In this document: positions 16,834-23,834 of the stretch, one piece after another | Layout of the letters: each line of letters opens with the position of its first letter | Numbering within the stretch: the stretch's first letter is position 1 | NCBI GenBank assembly: GCA_036504515.1 | Contig: DASXVA010000009.1 | Location: 62,001 to 126,000, forward strand | Direction of reading: 5' to 3' | DNA: 64,000 bases | Source of the DNA: AWTP1-18 sp036504515 | GTDB taxonomy: Bacteria; Pseudomonadota; Gammaproteobacteria; Burkholderiales; Rhodocyclaceae | The notes under the pieces: model-generated | What the model was told of the DNA's origin: nothing | Database searches by the model: none | The model's input: the letters and a program-made list of their open reading frames with translations, nothing else | Translations under genes and position numbers: made by a program

Positions 16834-16866
16834 AAAAATAAAAAGGCCTCCGCCGAAACGGAGGCC
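16834..16866 (-). terminator. Intrinsic terminator/attenuator inside the cytochrome cluster
   Basis: Perfect arms GGCCTCCG and CGGAGGCC with a 6-base loop are followed on the minus strand by TTTTTATTTTTAG. It sits after the peroxiredoxin stop and directly before the di-haem cytochrome start. Confidence 0.85.
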
Positions 16867-16887
16867 TGGTATCAGGATGGCGTCAGG

Positions 16888-17475
16888 TCAGATCTTGCTG
16901 CGACTGCCCACCAGTTGCTGAACGGTTTCCAGAGCCTTTTCCACATTGGCGGCTGGGGCGAGACCGCCCAAGGTTGCAGCGATACGGCCGTCAGAGGTCA
17001 ATACAAATGTGGTGCGTTCTGTGAAGGCGTGATTTAGGTCTTGCCCTCTGCTGTCTTTACGGCCCAGCGCCGCATCTCGAACGGAAAGGTCGTAGGCCTT
17101 GGATATTTTTCCATCCTCGTCGGAGGCAACCGCAACCTTGCCCGCGCAGTATTCAGGATCGGCAGAAAAGTCGTTCAGGCGACTGATGTTGTCCTGGGAA
17201 ACGCCGACAACAGTGGCACCAGCAGCCTTGAATTTGTCGTAATTAATTGCAAAGGTATGGGCCTGGATGTTGCAGCCATTGGTGTAGGCGGAGGGGTAGA
17301 AGTACACCACGACGGGGCCTTTTTTCAGGGCTTCCTTCAGGGAAAAGTTGAATGCTTTACCTGCCAGGGATGCTTGGGTCTTGAAGTCAGGGGCGGTGTC
17401 TCCCTCTTTGAGGGCAGCCTGTGCAACTGTTGCCGTCAAGGCCAAGAGCGCGGTACTCAGCAGAATCGTTTTCAT
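16888..17475 (-). CDS. Secreted peroxiredoxin (AhpC/TSA family)
   Basis: A 195-residue protein with signal peptide (MKTILLSTALLALTATVAQA) and GAGGA before the ATG at 17475. The thioredoxin-fold peroxiredoxin motif is YPSAYTNGCNIQAHTF with the peroxidatic Cys in TNGC and the supporting Thr; a second Cys in DPEYCAGK could be the resolving one. It would remove peroxides in the periplasm. It starts 11 bases after the c'-type cytochrome gene, in the PSD1/DUF1501 operon. A peroxide scavenger here suggests that the cluster's chemistry produces peroxide or is oxidatively sensitive. Confidence 0.87.
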   Translation of the reverse strand: MKTILLSTALLALTATVAQAALKEGDTAPDFKTQASLAGKAFNFSLKEALKKGPVVVYFYPSAYTNGCNIQAHTFAINYDKFKAAGATVVGVSQDNISRLNDFSADPEYCAGKVAVASDEDGKISKAYDLSVRDAALGRKDSRGQDLNHAFTERTTFVLTSDGRIAATLGGLAPAANVEKALETVQQLVGSRSKI

Positions 17476-17485
17476 GGCGTTTTCC

Positions 17486-17866
17486 TCAGGCGTCTTTCTT
17501 GTAAATGCTGTGGCAAGTCTTGCAGGTTTTGGACAGGCTGGTGGCAATTTCATTGGCGTGATCAAAATTTCGACCGGAGATTTCCTTACCCACTTCAACA
17601 CTCAACTCCTTGCTCTTTCGGGACAGGTCAACCGCATCACCAGCATCGCCTTTTTGCTGGTAGAAGGTTTCCACCTTGGCGAACATCTCTGCCAGTTCTT
17701 TGGCGTCCATGGTGCCAGCTTTGATGTCTTTGAGCGCAATGTTGGAGGTGAGACTCTTGGTGGAGTCTTCAATGTTCTGCATCAGATCGTCGTCAAGGGA
17801 CGATTGCGCAGAAATGGCAATACCAGTCATGGCGGCAAGGAGAAGGAACAGAAGTTTTTTGGTCAT
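17486..17866 (-). CDS. Small c-type cytochrome, class II (c'-like)
   Basis: A 126-residue exported protein: signal peptide MTKKLLFLLLAAMTGIAISA, then a helical body and a haem site CKTCHSIYKKDA at the extreme C-terminus. A C-terminal CXXCH in a helical protein is the layout of cytochrome c' and c-556. The start at 17866 is chosen for the signal peptide. It lies between the DUF1501 and peroxiredoxin genes with short gaps, so it is co-transcribed. Likely an electron carrier or a gas/peroxide-binding haem protein. Confidence 0.85.
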   Translation of the reverse strand: MTKKLLFLLLAAMTGIAISAQSSLDDDLMQNIEDSTKSLTSNIALKDIKAGTMDAKELAEMFAKVETFYQQKGDAGDAVDLSRKSKELSVEVGKEISGRNFDHANEIATSLSKTCKTCHSIYKKDA

Positions 17867-17971
17867 GATTGCTGCGGGGATGAATTCTATTTTTGGGTAA
17901 AAAGGAAGTCCGGGCATGATTGCCCGGACTCTTCAAGCGCTAGGAGATGCTGTCGATCAAGCCGATAGTTA

Positions 17972-19426
17972 TCAGGCCAACAGTTCCTTGACCACCTTGC
18001 CATACACCACCGTGGGGCGTTCGGAACGACCATTGTTGAGGAAGGTGGTCTTGAGGTGGTCAAGGCCCATCAGTTGCAGCACGGTGGCGTGGAGGTCATA
18101 GGTATCTACGGCCAGATCCTTGTCGGCAACTTGCACACCGAGTTCATCGGTAGCGCCATGGGTGTAACCGGCCTTGATGCCGCCGCCGGCAATCCACTGG
18201 GTATAGCCCCAAGGATTGTGGTCGCGACCATTGCCGGACTCGCCCCAGGAGGTGCGACCAAACTCGGAGGCCCAGACCACCAAAGTGGTATCCAGCAAAC
18301 CACGATCCTTCAGGTCAGCCAGCAGGCCGGCGATGGGCTTGTCCACCATGCGGGACATCAGCTCATGGTTGTCGTCCAGGCCACTGTGGGCATCCCAGCT
18401 GCGACGCTCGGTATCGGCAACACCATCAGGCCAACCGGAAACGACCTGGATGAAACGTACTCCCCGTTCCACCAGGCGACGAGCGCGCAGCAGGGAGGTG
18501 CCGTAGCTGGCGCTGGTTTGGTCGTTGAGGCCGTAGAGCTCCTTGGTGGCGGCGGTTTCCTTGGAAAGATCAACGGCTTCCGGTGCAGCGGTTTGCATGC
18601 GATCAGCCAGCTCGTAGGACTGGAGGCGGGCACGGAGTTCGGTGTCGTTTGGATAGTTGGCAGCCCCCAGGTTGTTGAGTTTTTTCAACAGGTCGAGAGA
18701 TGCGCGTTGCTGTTGTGCAGAACGCAGTTCAGGGCGTTCCAGGTAAAGGATGGGGGAGTCACCCGGGCGGAAGGGAGTGCCTTGATAGACGGCGGGCAGG
18801 AAGCCGGAGCTCCAGTTCACTGCACCGGCGCGGGGTTCCTGGTCGCCGTTGTAAAGCACGACGTAGGGGGGCAGATCGGGATTGGCAGAACCCAGGGCGT
18901 AGGTAATCCACGCACCAAGGGAGGGGCGACCCGGATTGACGTCACCAGTATTGAGTTTGAGGATGGAAATGTCGTGGGTCGCACCGACGGTCACGCTGGA
19001 CTTGATGAAGGCAATCTTGTCAGCTTGTTGCGCCAGGTTAGGCAGCAGGTTGGAGAACCAGGCTCCGCTTTCACCATACTGTTTCCAGGTGCGCTTGTTG
19101 GAGGCATACAGCTTGCCGACGCCACCTTGCGTACTGGTTTTGATTCCCTTGAGGAAGGAAGCCGGCGTGTCCTTGCCTGCCTGTTTGACCAGTTCCGGTT
19201 TGTAGTCGTACAGATCCAGCGTACTGGGAGCACCGTTTTGGTGGAGCCAGATGACGGACTTGATCTTGGCCGGGAAGTGAGGCTGCTTGGGGGCCAAAGG
19301 GTCAATCAGTTCGGCAGCGGTGGCAGCGGAGATGAAACCCATGCCAGGAATGAAGCCACTGAGGGCTGCACTACCCAACCCCAGGCCAGATTTGAGAATG
19401 AAGTCGCGACGTGAATTGAAGCTCAT
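17972..19426 (-). CDS. DUF1501 protein, Tat-exported, alkaline phosphatase superfamily
   Basis: A 484-residue protein. The N-terminus MSFNSRRDFILKSGLGLGSAAL is a twin-arginine signal, implying export in folded form with cofactor. The body is of the DUF1501 family, related to sulfatases and alkaline phosphatases: NGAPSTLDLYDYKPE near the start, WASEFGRT and NGRDHNPWGYTQW near the end are the metal-site motifs. The Cys/Ser-X-Pro-X-Arg formylglycine motif of true sulfatases is not present, so sulfatase activity is not shown. DUF1501 genes normally pair with DUF1549/DUF1553 genes, chiefly in planctomycetes; here the partner is the next gene upstream, 32 bases away. Confidence 0.85.
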   Translation of the reverse strand: MSFNSRRDFILKSGLGLGSAALSGFIPGMGFISAATAAELIDPLAPKQPHFPAKIKSVIWLHQNGAPSTLDLYDYKPELVKQAGKDTPASFLKGIKTSTQGGVGKLYASNKRTWKQYGESGAWFSNLLPNLAQQADKIAFIKSSVTVGATHDISILKLNTGDVNPGRPSLGAWITYALGSANPDLPPYVVLYNGDQEPRAGAVNWSSGFLPAVYQGTPFRPGDSPILYLERPELRSAQQQRASLDLLKKLNNLGAANYPNDTELRARLQSYELADRMQTAAPEAVDLSKETAATKELYGLNDQTSASYGTSLLRARRLVERGVRFIQVVSGWPDGVADTERRSWDAHSGLDDNHELMSRMVDKPIAGLLADLKDRGLLDTTLVVWASEFGRTSWGESGNGRDHNPWGYTQWIAGGGIKAGYTHGATDELGVQVADKDLAVDTYDLHATVLQLMGLDHLKTTFLNNGRSERPTVVYGKVVKELLA

Positions 19427-19458
19427 GTTTTTTTCCTATGTCTCGATAGTGGTTGGGG

Positions 19459-21804
19459 TTAGAAGCGATAGGCAAAATCGTTGGAGTTGGCGACGGAGTG
19501 CACCAGATCAACGAAAGCGGCAGCCTTGATAGGATTGATTTTGATGTTGCTCTTTATGCCGGTAGGAACAGCAACTTCAAACTTGCCGTTGCTGGTCTTG
19601 CTGGCCACTGTCTTTTCTTCATTGTTGAGGAATTCCTTCAAGGCAGCCGTTTCAGCCTTGTTGGGGTCCCGGGAGAAAAGAATCTGATAGAGCCGGCTCA
19701 ACTGGGCCGATTCATCCAGGCCAGCCTCGTTGATGACGCGGCCAGCCAGAGCCTTGGACCAATCCAGAGTCAGGTCAGAGTTGAACAACGTCAAGGCCTG
19801 CAAGGGGGTCGTGGTTACGTCACGCTTGTGGTGAGGAATGTTGGGGTTGGCCGGGTCGAAGGTTTGCAGCAGTGGGTAGGGCAAGCTGCGGCGGGTAAAG
19901 ATGTAGATGCTGCGACGGTTCCAGTCCTTGGGGTTTTCAGAGACAGTCCAGGCCTTGTTGTTCAGGAAGTCGGTCTGGGTATTTTCCAAAGACTTGTGAA
20001 TCGGCGGGAAGACGGAAGGGCCGCCCACTACGTCTTCCAGCGTGCCGGAGGCGTAGAGCAGGGAGTCACGGATTTCCTCAGCCTCAAGGCGCTTGCGAGG
20101 GAACACGGCCAGCAGCTTGTTTTCCGGATCGACTTTGGCAATATCACTGCGGTAATCAGAGGATTGCCGATAGACGTTGGAAAGCATGATTTCCCGTTGC
20201 AGCTTCTTCACGCTCCAGCCTTTGCTGACAAAGTCGCTGGCAAGATAGTCGAGCAACTCAGGATTGCTTGGGCGTTGTCCGGCCCGACCGAAATCTTGAG
20301 GTGTGGCAACGATACCGGTGTTGAACAATTGTGCCCACAGGCGGTTCACAAAAACGCGAGCGGTGAGGGGATTATTGGGGCTGGCAATCCAGTTGGCCAA
20401 GGCACTACGACGACCAGAACTCTTGTCGGTGGGGACAATCTTCAACTCGTCACCACCCCACAGGGCCGGTACGGCAGGTTGCACTTCATCGGTGGGGCGT
20501 TCATGAATACCGGTGAAGCGGATGCGGGTGGGAGGGGAATCCAGGCCCAATTCCAGGGCCGTGGTGATCCAGGCAGAGCCGCCGTTGGGACGCAAGTTTT
20601 CAAACTTACGCAAGTCAGCTTGCAGCTTTTGGTATTCCTTCCACTTTTCGACGTTGGCTGCGTTGTACTCGGGATGGTCCTTGTCTTCGGCAGAAAGCTT
20701 CAGGTAGTTGGCGACATCCTGGTCTGACGAAACGGCCTTGAGGCGGAAGTTCACCCAGCGATCCAACGCCGTCCATTGTTCCTTGGGTTTGAAGATGGCA
20801 TCACGGCTGTCGGTCAGGTAACGTTCCTTGTGATAACGCTCACCCTTTTCACGAACGGTATCAAGAATGGCTTTTTGTTTGTCGCGGATATCCTTGGTGG
20901 CTTCGCGATACTTGGCCTGCTTCTCAGCAAACTGTTTGTCCCACAGGCTTTCGGTGCCCTTGGCCAGGGGGGCTTTTTCGTCAAAGGAAACGTTGGCGAA
21001 CAAAGCCTGGAGCTGGAAGTACTCTTTTTGACTGACCTTGTCGGTCTTGTGATTGTGGCAGCGGGCGCAACCTACGGTAGAGGCGAGGAAGACTTCGCCG
21101 ACGGCATCGGTCAAGTCGGTGCTGATTTGATAATGGCGTTGCACCAAGTCCCGGGAATTGAAGTTGTCGGGGTAGCCCGCCAGGAAACCTGTCGCGATCT
21201 TGGCTTCCTGGCTGTCAGGCCAGAGTTCGTCGCCGGCGAGCTGTTCCTTGACGAAACGATCGTAGGGCTTGTCCTGATTGAAAGCGTTGATGACATAGTC
21301 CCGGTAGCGCCAGTTGTTGGGCCGGGTGTTGTCGTTTTGGAAGCCGGTACTGTCCGCATAGCGGGCCAGGTCCAGCCAGCGGCGGGCTTGGCGTTCGCCG
21401 TAGTGGGGAGATGCCAGCAAGCGATCCACCAGCTTTTCGTAGGCTTGGGGCGATTTGTCATTAACGAAGGTTTTGACTTCTTCCGGCGTGGGCAGCAAGC
21501 CCCAGGCGTCCAGGGTGGCACGGCGGATAAAGGCAGAGCGATCCGCTTCCTTGGAGGGCTTGATGCCTTTCTCTTCCAGCTTGGCCAGCACGAATGCATC
21601 AATCGGGGTCCGTACCCAGTTCTTCTGCTTGGTCTGAGGAGCCCCGGCATCCTTAACCGGCTGGTAAGCCCAGGTAGGTGAGACTTTTATTTCCTTGGAT
21701 TCCGCTGCTGCCGTAGCAGGTTTGCTATCTGCCGCGATGGTCTCCGCCGCGATGACGGAGGTAAGCGCCCATGCAACGGCTATTGATACTGTTTTTTTCT
21801 TCAT
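19459..21804 (-). CDS. DUF1549/DUF1553 (PSCyt2-PSD1) protein
   Basis: A 781-residue exported protein (MKKKTVSIAVAWALTSVIAA signal) with GGAG before the ATG at 21804. DUF1549 is recognisable from residue about 60 (TPIDAFVLAKLEEKGI, RRATLDAWGLLPTPEEV, ARYADSTGF). It contains one CARCH haem-attachment motif within VGCARCHNHKTD. The C-terminal half is DUF1553 (NPLTARVFVNRLWAQLFNTGIV, GRAGQRPSNPELLDYLA, SLPYPLLQTFDPANPN). The N-terminal PSCyt1 domain seen in many planctomycete members is missing. It is the first gene of a sigma-54-type operon with DUF1501, cytochrome c' and peroxiredoxin. Biochemical function of the family is unknown to me; a periplasmic haem oxidoreductase acting on a DUF1501 substrate is a guess. 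Confidence 0.87.
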   Translation of the reverse strand: MKKKTVSIAVAWALTSVIAAETIAADSKPATAAAESKEIKVSPTWAYQPVKDAGAPQTKQKNWVRTPIDAFVLAKLEEKGIKPSKEADRSAFIRRATLDAWGLLPTPEEVKTFVNDKSPQAYEKLVDRLLASPHYGERQARRWLDLARYADSTGFQNDNTRPNNWRYRDYVINAFNQDKPYDRFVKEQLAGDELWPDSQEAKIATGFLAGYPDNFNSRDLVQRHYQISTDLTDAVGEVFLASTVGCARCHNHKTDKVSQKEYFQLQALFANVSFDEKAPLAKGTESLWDKQFAEKQAKYREATKDIRDKQKAILDTVREKGERYHKERYLTDSRDAIFKPKEQWTALDRWVNFRLKAVSSDQDVANYLKLSAEDKDHPEYNAANVEKWKEYQKLQADLRKFENLRPNGGSAWITTALELGLDSPPTRIRFTGIHERPTDEVQPAVPALWGGDELKIVPTDKSSGRRSALANWIASPNNPLTARVFVNRLWAQLFNTGIVATPQDFGRAGQRPSNPELLDYLASDFVSKGWSVKKLQREIMLSNVYRQSSDYRSDIAKVDPENKLLAVFPRKRLEAEEIRDSLLYASGTLEDVVGGPSVFPPIHKSLENTQTDFLNNKAWTVSENPKDWNRRSIYIFTRRSLPYPLLQTFDPANPNIPHHKRDVTTTPLQALTLFNSDLTLDWSKALAGRVINEAGLDESAQLSRLYQILFSRDPNKAETAALKEFLNNEEKTVASKTSNGKFEVAVPTGIKSNIKINPIKAAAFVDLVHSVANSNDFAYRF

Positions 21805-21900
21805 TGACCTGCTCCAAAAAGAAGGGATTCCAAGAACACCGTCGGCTCGAAACTTCATGGAAATTTCGAACCAGCGGACGATCTGTTTCGGTCAATAAAT

Positions 21901-21916
21901 TGCAGTTACCGTGCCA
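21901..21916 (-). promoter_or_regulatory. Sigma-54 (-24/-12) promoter of PSD1 operon
   Basis: On the minus strand: TGGCACGGTAACTGCA, one mismatch to TGGCACG-N4-TTGCA. The predicted start is near 21890, some 85 bases before the ATG. It differs from the lectin promoter in one base out of 16. Confidence 0.82.
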
Positions 21917-22007
21917 TCTGCTTGATTTTTCATTAACGCTTTGTGTTGTATTGGTTTTTTGTTTTTGAAAAATTATTTGTCATCGGTTGGCGCTGTTCCA
22001 GCTTGGG

Positions 22008-22035
22008 CATCGTTGCTGCTGCGGAAGCAACGATA
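22008..22035. promoter_or_regulatory. Candidate enhancer: 9-base inverted repeat
   Basis: ATCGTTGCT (22009-22017) and AGCAACGAT (22026-22034) are perfect complements, 8 bases apart, centred about 130 bases upstream of the predicted PSD1 transcript start. The core GTTGCT-N8-AGCAAC recurs upstream of the porin promoter. Confidence 0.55.
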
Positions 22036-22127
22036 TGTTTGTTGGTCAGCAATCCTGTTGCCGGATAGCACCGAATAGCTGCTTATTTTTCGATTGATCA
22101 AGCAAGCGATTTGCCAGGATTTACTGA

Positions 22128-22141
22128 CTGCTTTGCAGCAG
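22128..22141. promoter_or_regulatory. Palindrome between the divergent sigma-54 promoters
   Basis: CTGCT-TTGC-AGCAG, centred about 175 bases upstream of the predicted lectin transcript start. It shares the half-site TGCT/AGCA with the longer candidate enhancers but with a shorter spacer, so its role is uncertain. Confidence 0.35.
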
Positions 22142-22280
22142 GAGTGTTGAGCGGTGTGTTGCCTATTCAGCAATGGATTCTTTAAAGATCATCTCGATTT
22201 GACCTAAGGAAAGTAGCAGGGGGAATAAACAGCCTAGGGATCAGCTTGTTGGCGGTACCCCGAGGTCTGTATTCATGGGA

Positions 22281-22297
22281 TTGGCACGGTAGCTGCA
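22281..22297 (+). promoter_or_regulatory. Sigma-54 (-24/-12) promoter of lectin-like gene
   Basis: TTGGCACGGTAGCTGCA: the -24 GG and -12 GC are present with correct spacing and only one mismatch to TGGCACG-N4-TTGCA. The predicted start is near 22309, giving an 86-base leader before the ATG at 22395. Confidence 0.82.
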
Positions 22298-22394
22298 AAT
22301 CCATCACTTGGTATTGATCGACTTCTGATGCTCCCCAAGTGATCCTGCTGAATTCGGCTGGGTCTGGTTTTCCTTTCCAGAAAAGAAAATTTCC

Positions 22395-23084
22395 ATGAAA
22401 AATTCCAAGCGTTTATCTCTTCTGCTTGCCCTGTTCCTCTCGAGCGGTGCCGCTCTTGCTCAACAAGCTGCTGCCCCGGCCCCAGCAAAACCGCCTTTGA
22501 GTTTCTTTGTCACCAGTGCCGGTGTTGGCAAAGGGGCTGATCTGGGTGGATTGGAAGGGGCGGATGCCCATTGCCAGTCCTTGGCTACGGCTGTGGGTGC
22601 TGGCGCTAAAACCTGGCGTGCCTATCTCAGTACCCAGGCGGCTAATGGTGCCCCGGCGATTAACGCCCGGGATCGGATCGGCAAGGGTCCCTGGCATAAC
22701 GCTCGGGGCGCACAAATCGCGAAGGATGTTGCTGATCTGCACGGGGACAGTCTTGATGCAGCACGGCTCGGCAACAATCTTTCGCGCACGACAGCGCTGA
22801 CTGAAAAGAATGAACCGGTTAAGGGGGCTGGCGATCAGCCCAATGAGCACGACATCATCACTGGTTCCCAGACCGATGGCCGGGCCTTTGCCGATACGGC
22901 GGATCACACATGCAAGAACTACAGCAGCAGTGCGGCTGATGGTTCTGTTCAGGTGGGACACTTTGATCGTACCGGTGGCGGTAACACTTCCTGGAATTCC
23001 GCCCACGCTAGCCGCGGCTGCGGTCAGGCCAATCTAGTGAGTACCGGCGGCGCAGGCCTGTTTTTCTGCTTCGCAACGAACTGA
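22395..23084 (+). CDS. Secreted lectin-like protein
   Basis: A 229-residue exported protein (signal MKNSKRLSLLLALFLSSGAALA). The mature domain has motifs GKGADLGGLEGADAHC, TWRAYLST, NARDRIGKGPW, LTEKNEPVKGAGD, HDIITGSQTDG and SRGCGQANLVSTGGAGLFFC, with four or more conserved Cys residues suited to disulfides. Databases usually label this type a lectin-like or C-type-lectin-fold domain; the binding partner is unproved. It is transcribed away from the PSD1 operon with an almost identical sigma-54 promoter, which suggests a joint function such as binding a glycan, polymer or surface. Confidence 0.72.
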   Translation: MKNSKRLSLLLALFLSSGAALAQQAAAPAPAKPPLSFFVTSAGVGKGADLGGLEGADAHCQSLATAVGAGAKTWRAYLSTQAANGAPAINARDRIGKGPWHNARGAQIAKDVADLHGDSLDAARLGNNLSRTTALTEKNEPVKGAGDQPNEHDIITGSQTDGRAFADTADHTCKNYSSSAADGSVQVGHFDRTGGGNTSWNSAHASRGCGQANLVSTGGAGLFFCFATN

Positions 23085-23118
23085 TTCGTTGAAATTCGCG
23101 CGCTGAAATAAAGTTTTA

Positions 23119-23134
23119 CAACTTTGCAAAGTTG
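23119..23134. other. 16-base perfect palindrome
   Basis: CAACTTTGCAAAGTTG lies between the lectin stop codon and its terminator. It may form part of the 3' end structure or be a protein-binding site. Confidence 0.35.
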
Positions 23135-23140
23135 ATCGGA

Positions 23141-23169
23141 AACGGGCAAGCACGACTTGCCCGTTTTCA
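23141..23169 (+). terminator. Intrinsic terminator of lectin-like gene
   Basis: Arms AACGGGCAAG and CTTGCCCGTT with a 5-base loop are followed by TTCATTTC. The position after the stop and the converging minus-strand gene fit termination. Confidence 0.75.
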
Positions 23170-23181
23170 TTTCAAGCCGCG

Positions 23182-23514
23182 TTAGCTGCTTTTGTCTGAT
23201 GACGTCCGGAGATGGACGTCATAGCCATTCTTGCGCAGTAGTTTGACCGCCTGGCTCAAGCGCGTCTGTTCTCTGGGCGGGCGGGCGTTCTGCTTTTCAT
23301 CTTCCGGTTTAGGTAGCTGAAAACCGTGGTGGCTCAGCCACTCTTCAATCCTGACCATGCCTTTGCTGCCGATTTTCGGCAGCCGGGCGATCTGCTCATA
23401 GCTATAGCGTGCAATGTCATGGGCCGTAAAGTTACGGGTTCCCAGGAATTGAGCCAGGGCATTGATCTGCAAAGTAGTTAACCCGTCATGCCCTTTGGGG
23501 GAGGGGGAGCGCAT
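23182..23514 (-). CDS. Small helix-hairpin-helix protein, function unknown
   Basis: A 110-residue cytoplasmic protein. The ATG at 23514 is chosen because AGGAG precedes it; an ATG at 23565 would add 17 charged residues without a ribosome-binding site. The middle part reads TAHDIARYSYEQIARLPKIGSKGMVRIEEWL, which has the pattern of the RNA polymerase alpha C-terminal domain and related helix-hairpin-helix folds (aromatic, LP-IG, RIEE). The tail is Lys/Arg-rich. It may bind DNA or RNA. Not part of the lectin unit (opposite strand). Confidence 0.5.
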   Translation of the reverse strand: MRSPSPKGHDGLTTLQINALAQFLGTRNFTAHDIARYSYEQIARLPKIGSKGMVRIEEWLSHHGFQLPKPEDEKQNARPPREQTRLSQAVKLLRKNGYDVHLRTSSDKSS

Positions 23515-23834
23515 TCGCTCTTTCTCCTGGTCTTCTGGCTGACACCGGCTTTCATCTGAGGCCATAGTGACGGTGAGTGGATCGTTGAAGTAATGAGTAA
23601 ATCTAGCAGAGGGATTTTGTCGAGCTAACGAATTGCTTCGTATAAGTTAATTCGTAAATTGTCGGTATCGTCGATGACCGTCGGCCCGGTGTTAGCATTC
23701 GCCCCGGACTCTGTCTTGGAAGTTGCTTGTTTTTGCTGGCCCTGCCCGCCGAAAAAGAGTCCACGCTGGTGTGTCCATCTCCTGTTGTTTGATATGGCCG
23801 CGGCGTTTTTTCTCCTGTTTTCGATTTTCTTCCA
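23515..23834. other. Intergenic region upstream of RND pump 2
   Basis: No gene is supported. An inverted repeat ACGAATT (23628-23634) / AATTCGT (23649-23655) with a 14-base spacer is the clearest element and could be an operator for the efflux genes that follow; no regulator gene is adjacent. Confidence 0.35.

Larger units (their letters stand above)
21805..22394. other. Divergent control region between PSD1 operon and lectin gene
   Basis: A 590-base AT-rich region without a credible gene. It holds two oppositely facing -24/-12 promoters (21901-21916 minus, 22281-22297 plus) and at least two inverted repeats between them that may bind an enhancer-binding protein (22008-22035 and 22128-22141). 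The layout suggests shared control of both units. Confidence 0.65.

Noticed and set aside
18056..19414. 452-codon plus-strand frame opposite the DUF1501 gene
   Set aside because: Low-complexity antisense product; the Tat signal and family motifs are on the minus strand.
17972..19426. Calling the DUF1501 protein a sulfatase
   Set aside because: The Cys/Ser-X-Pro-X-Arg formylglycine motif is not present; only superfamily-level similarity is visible.
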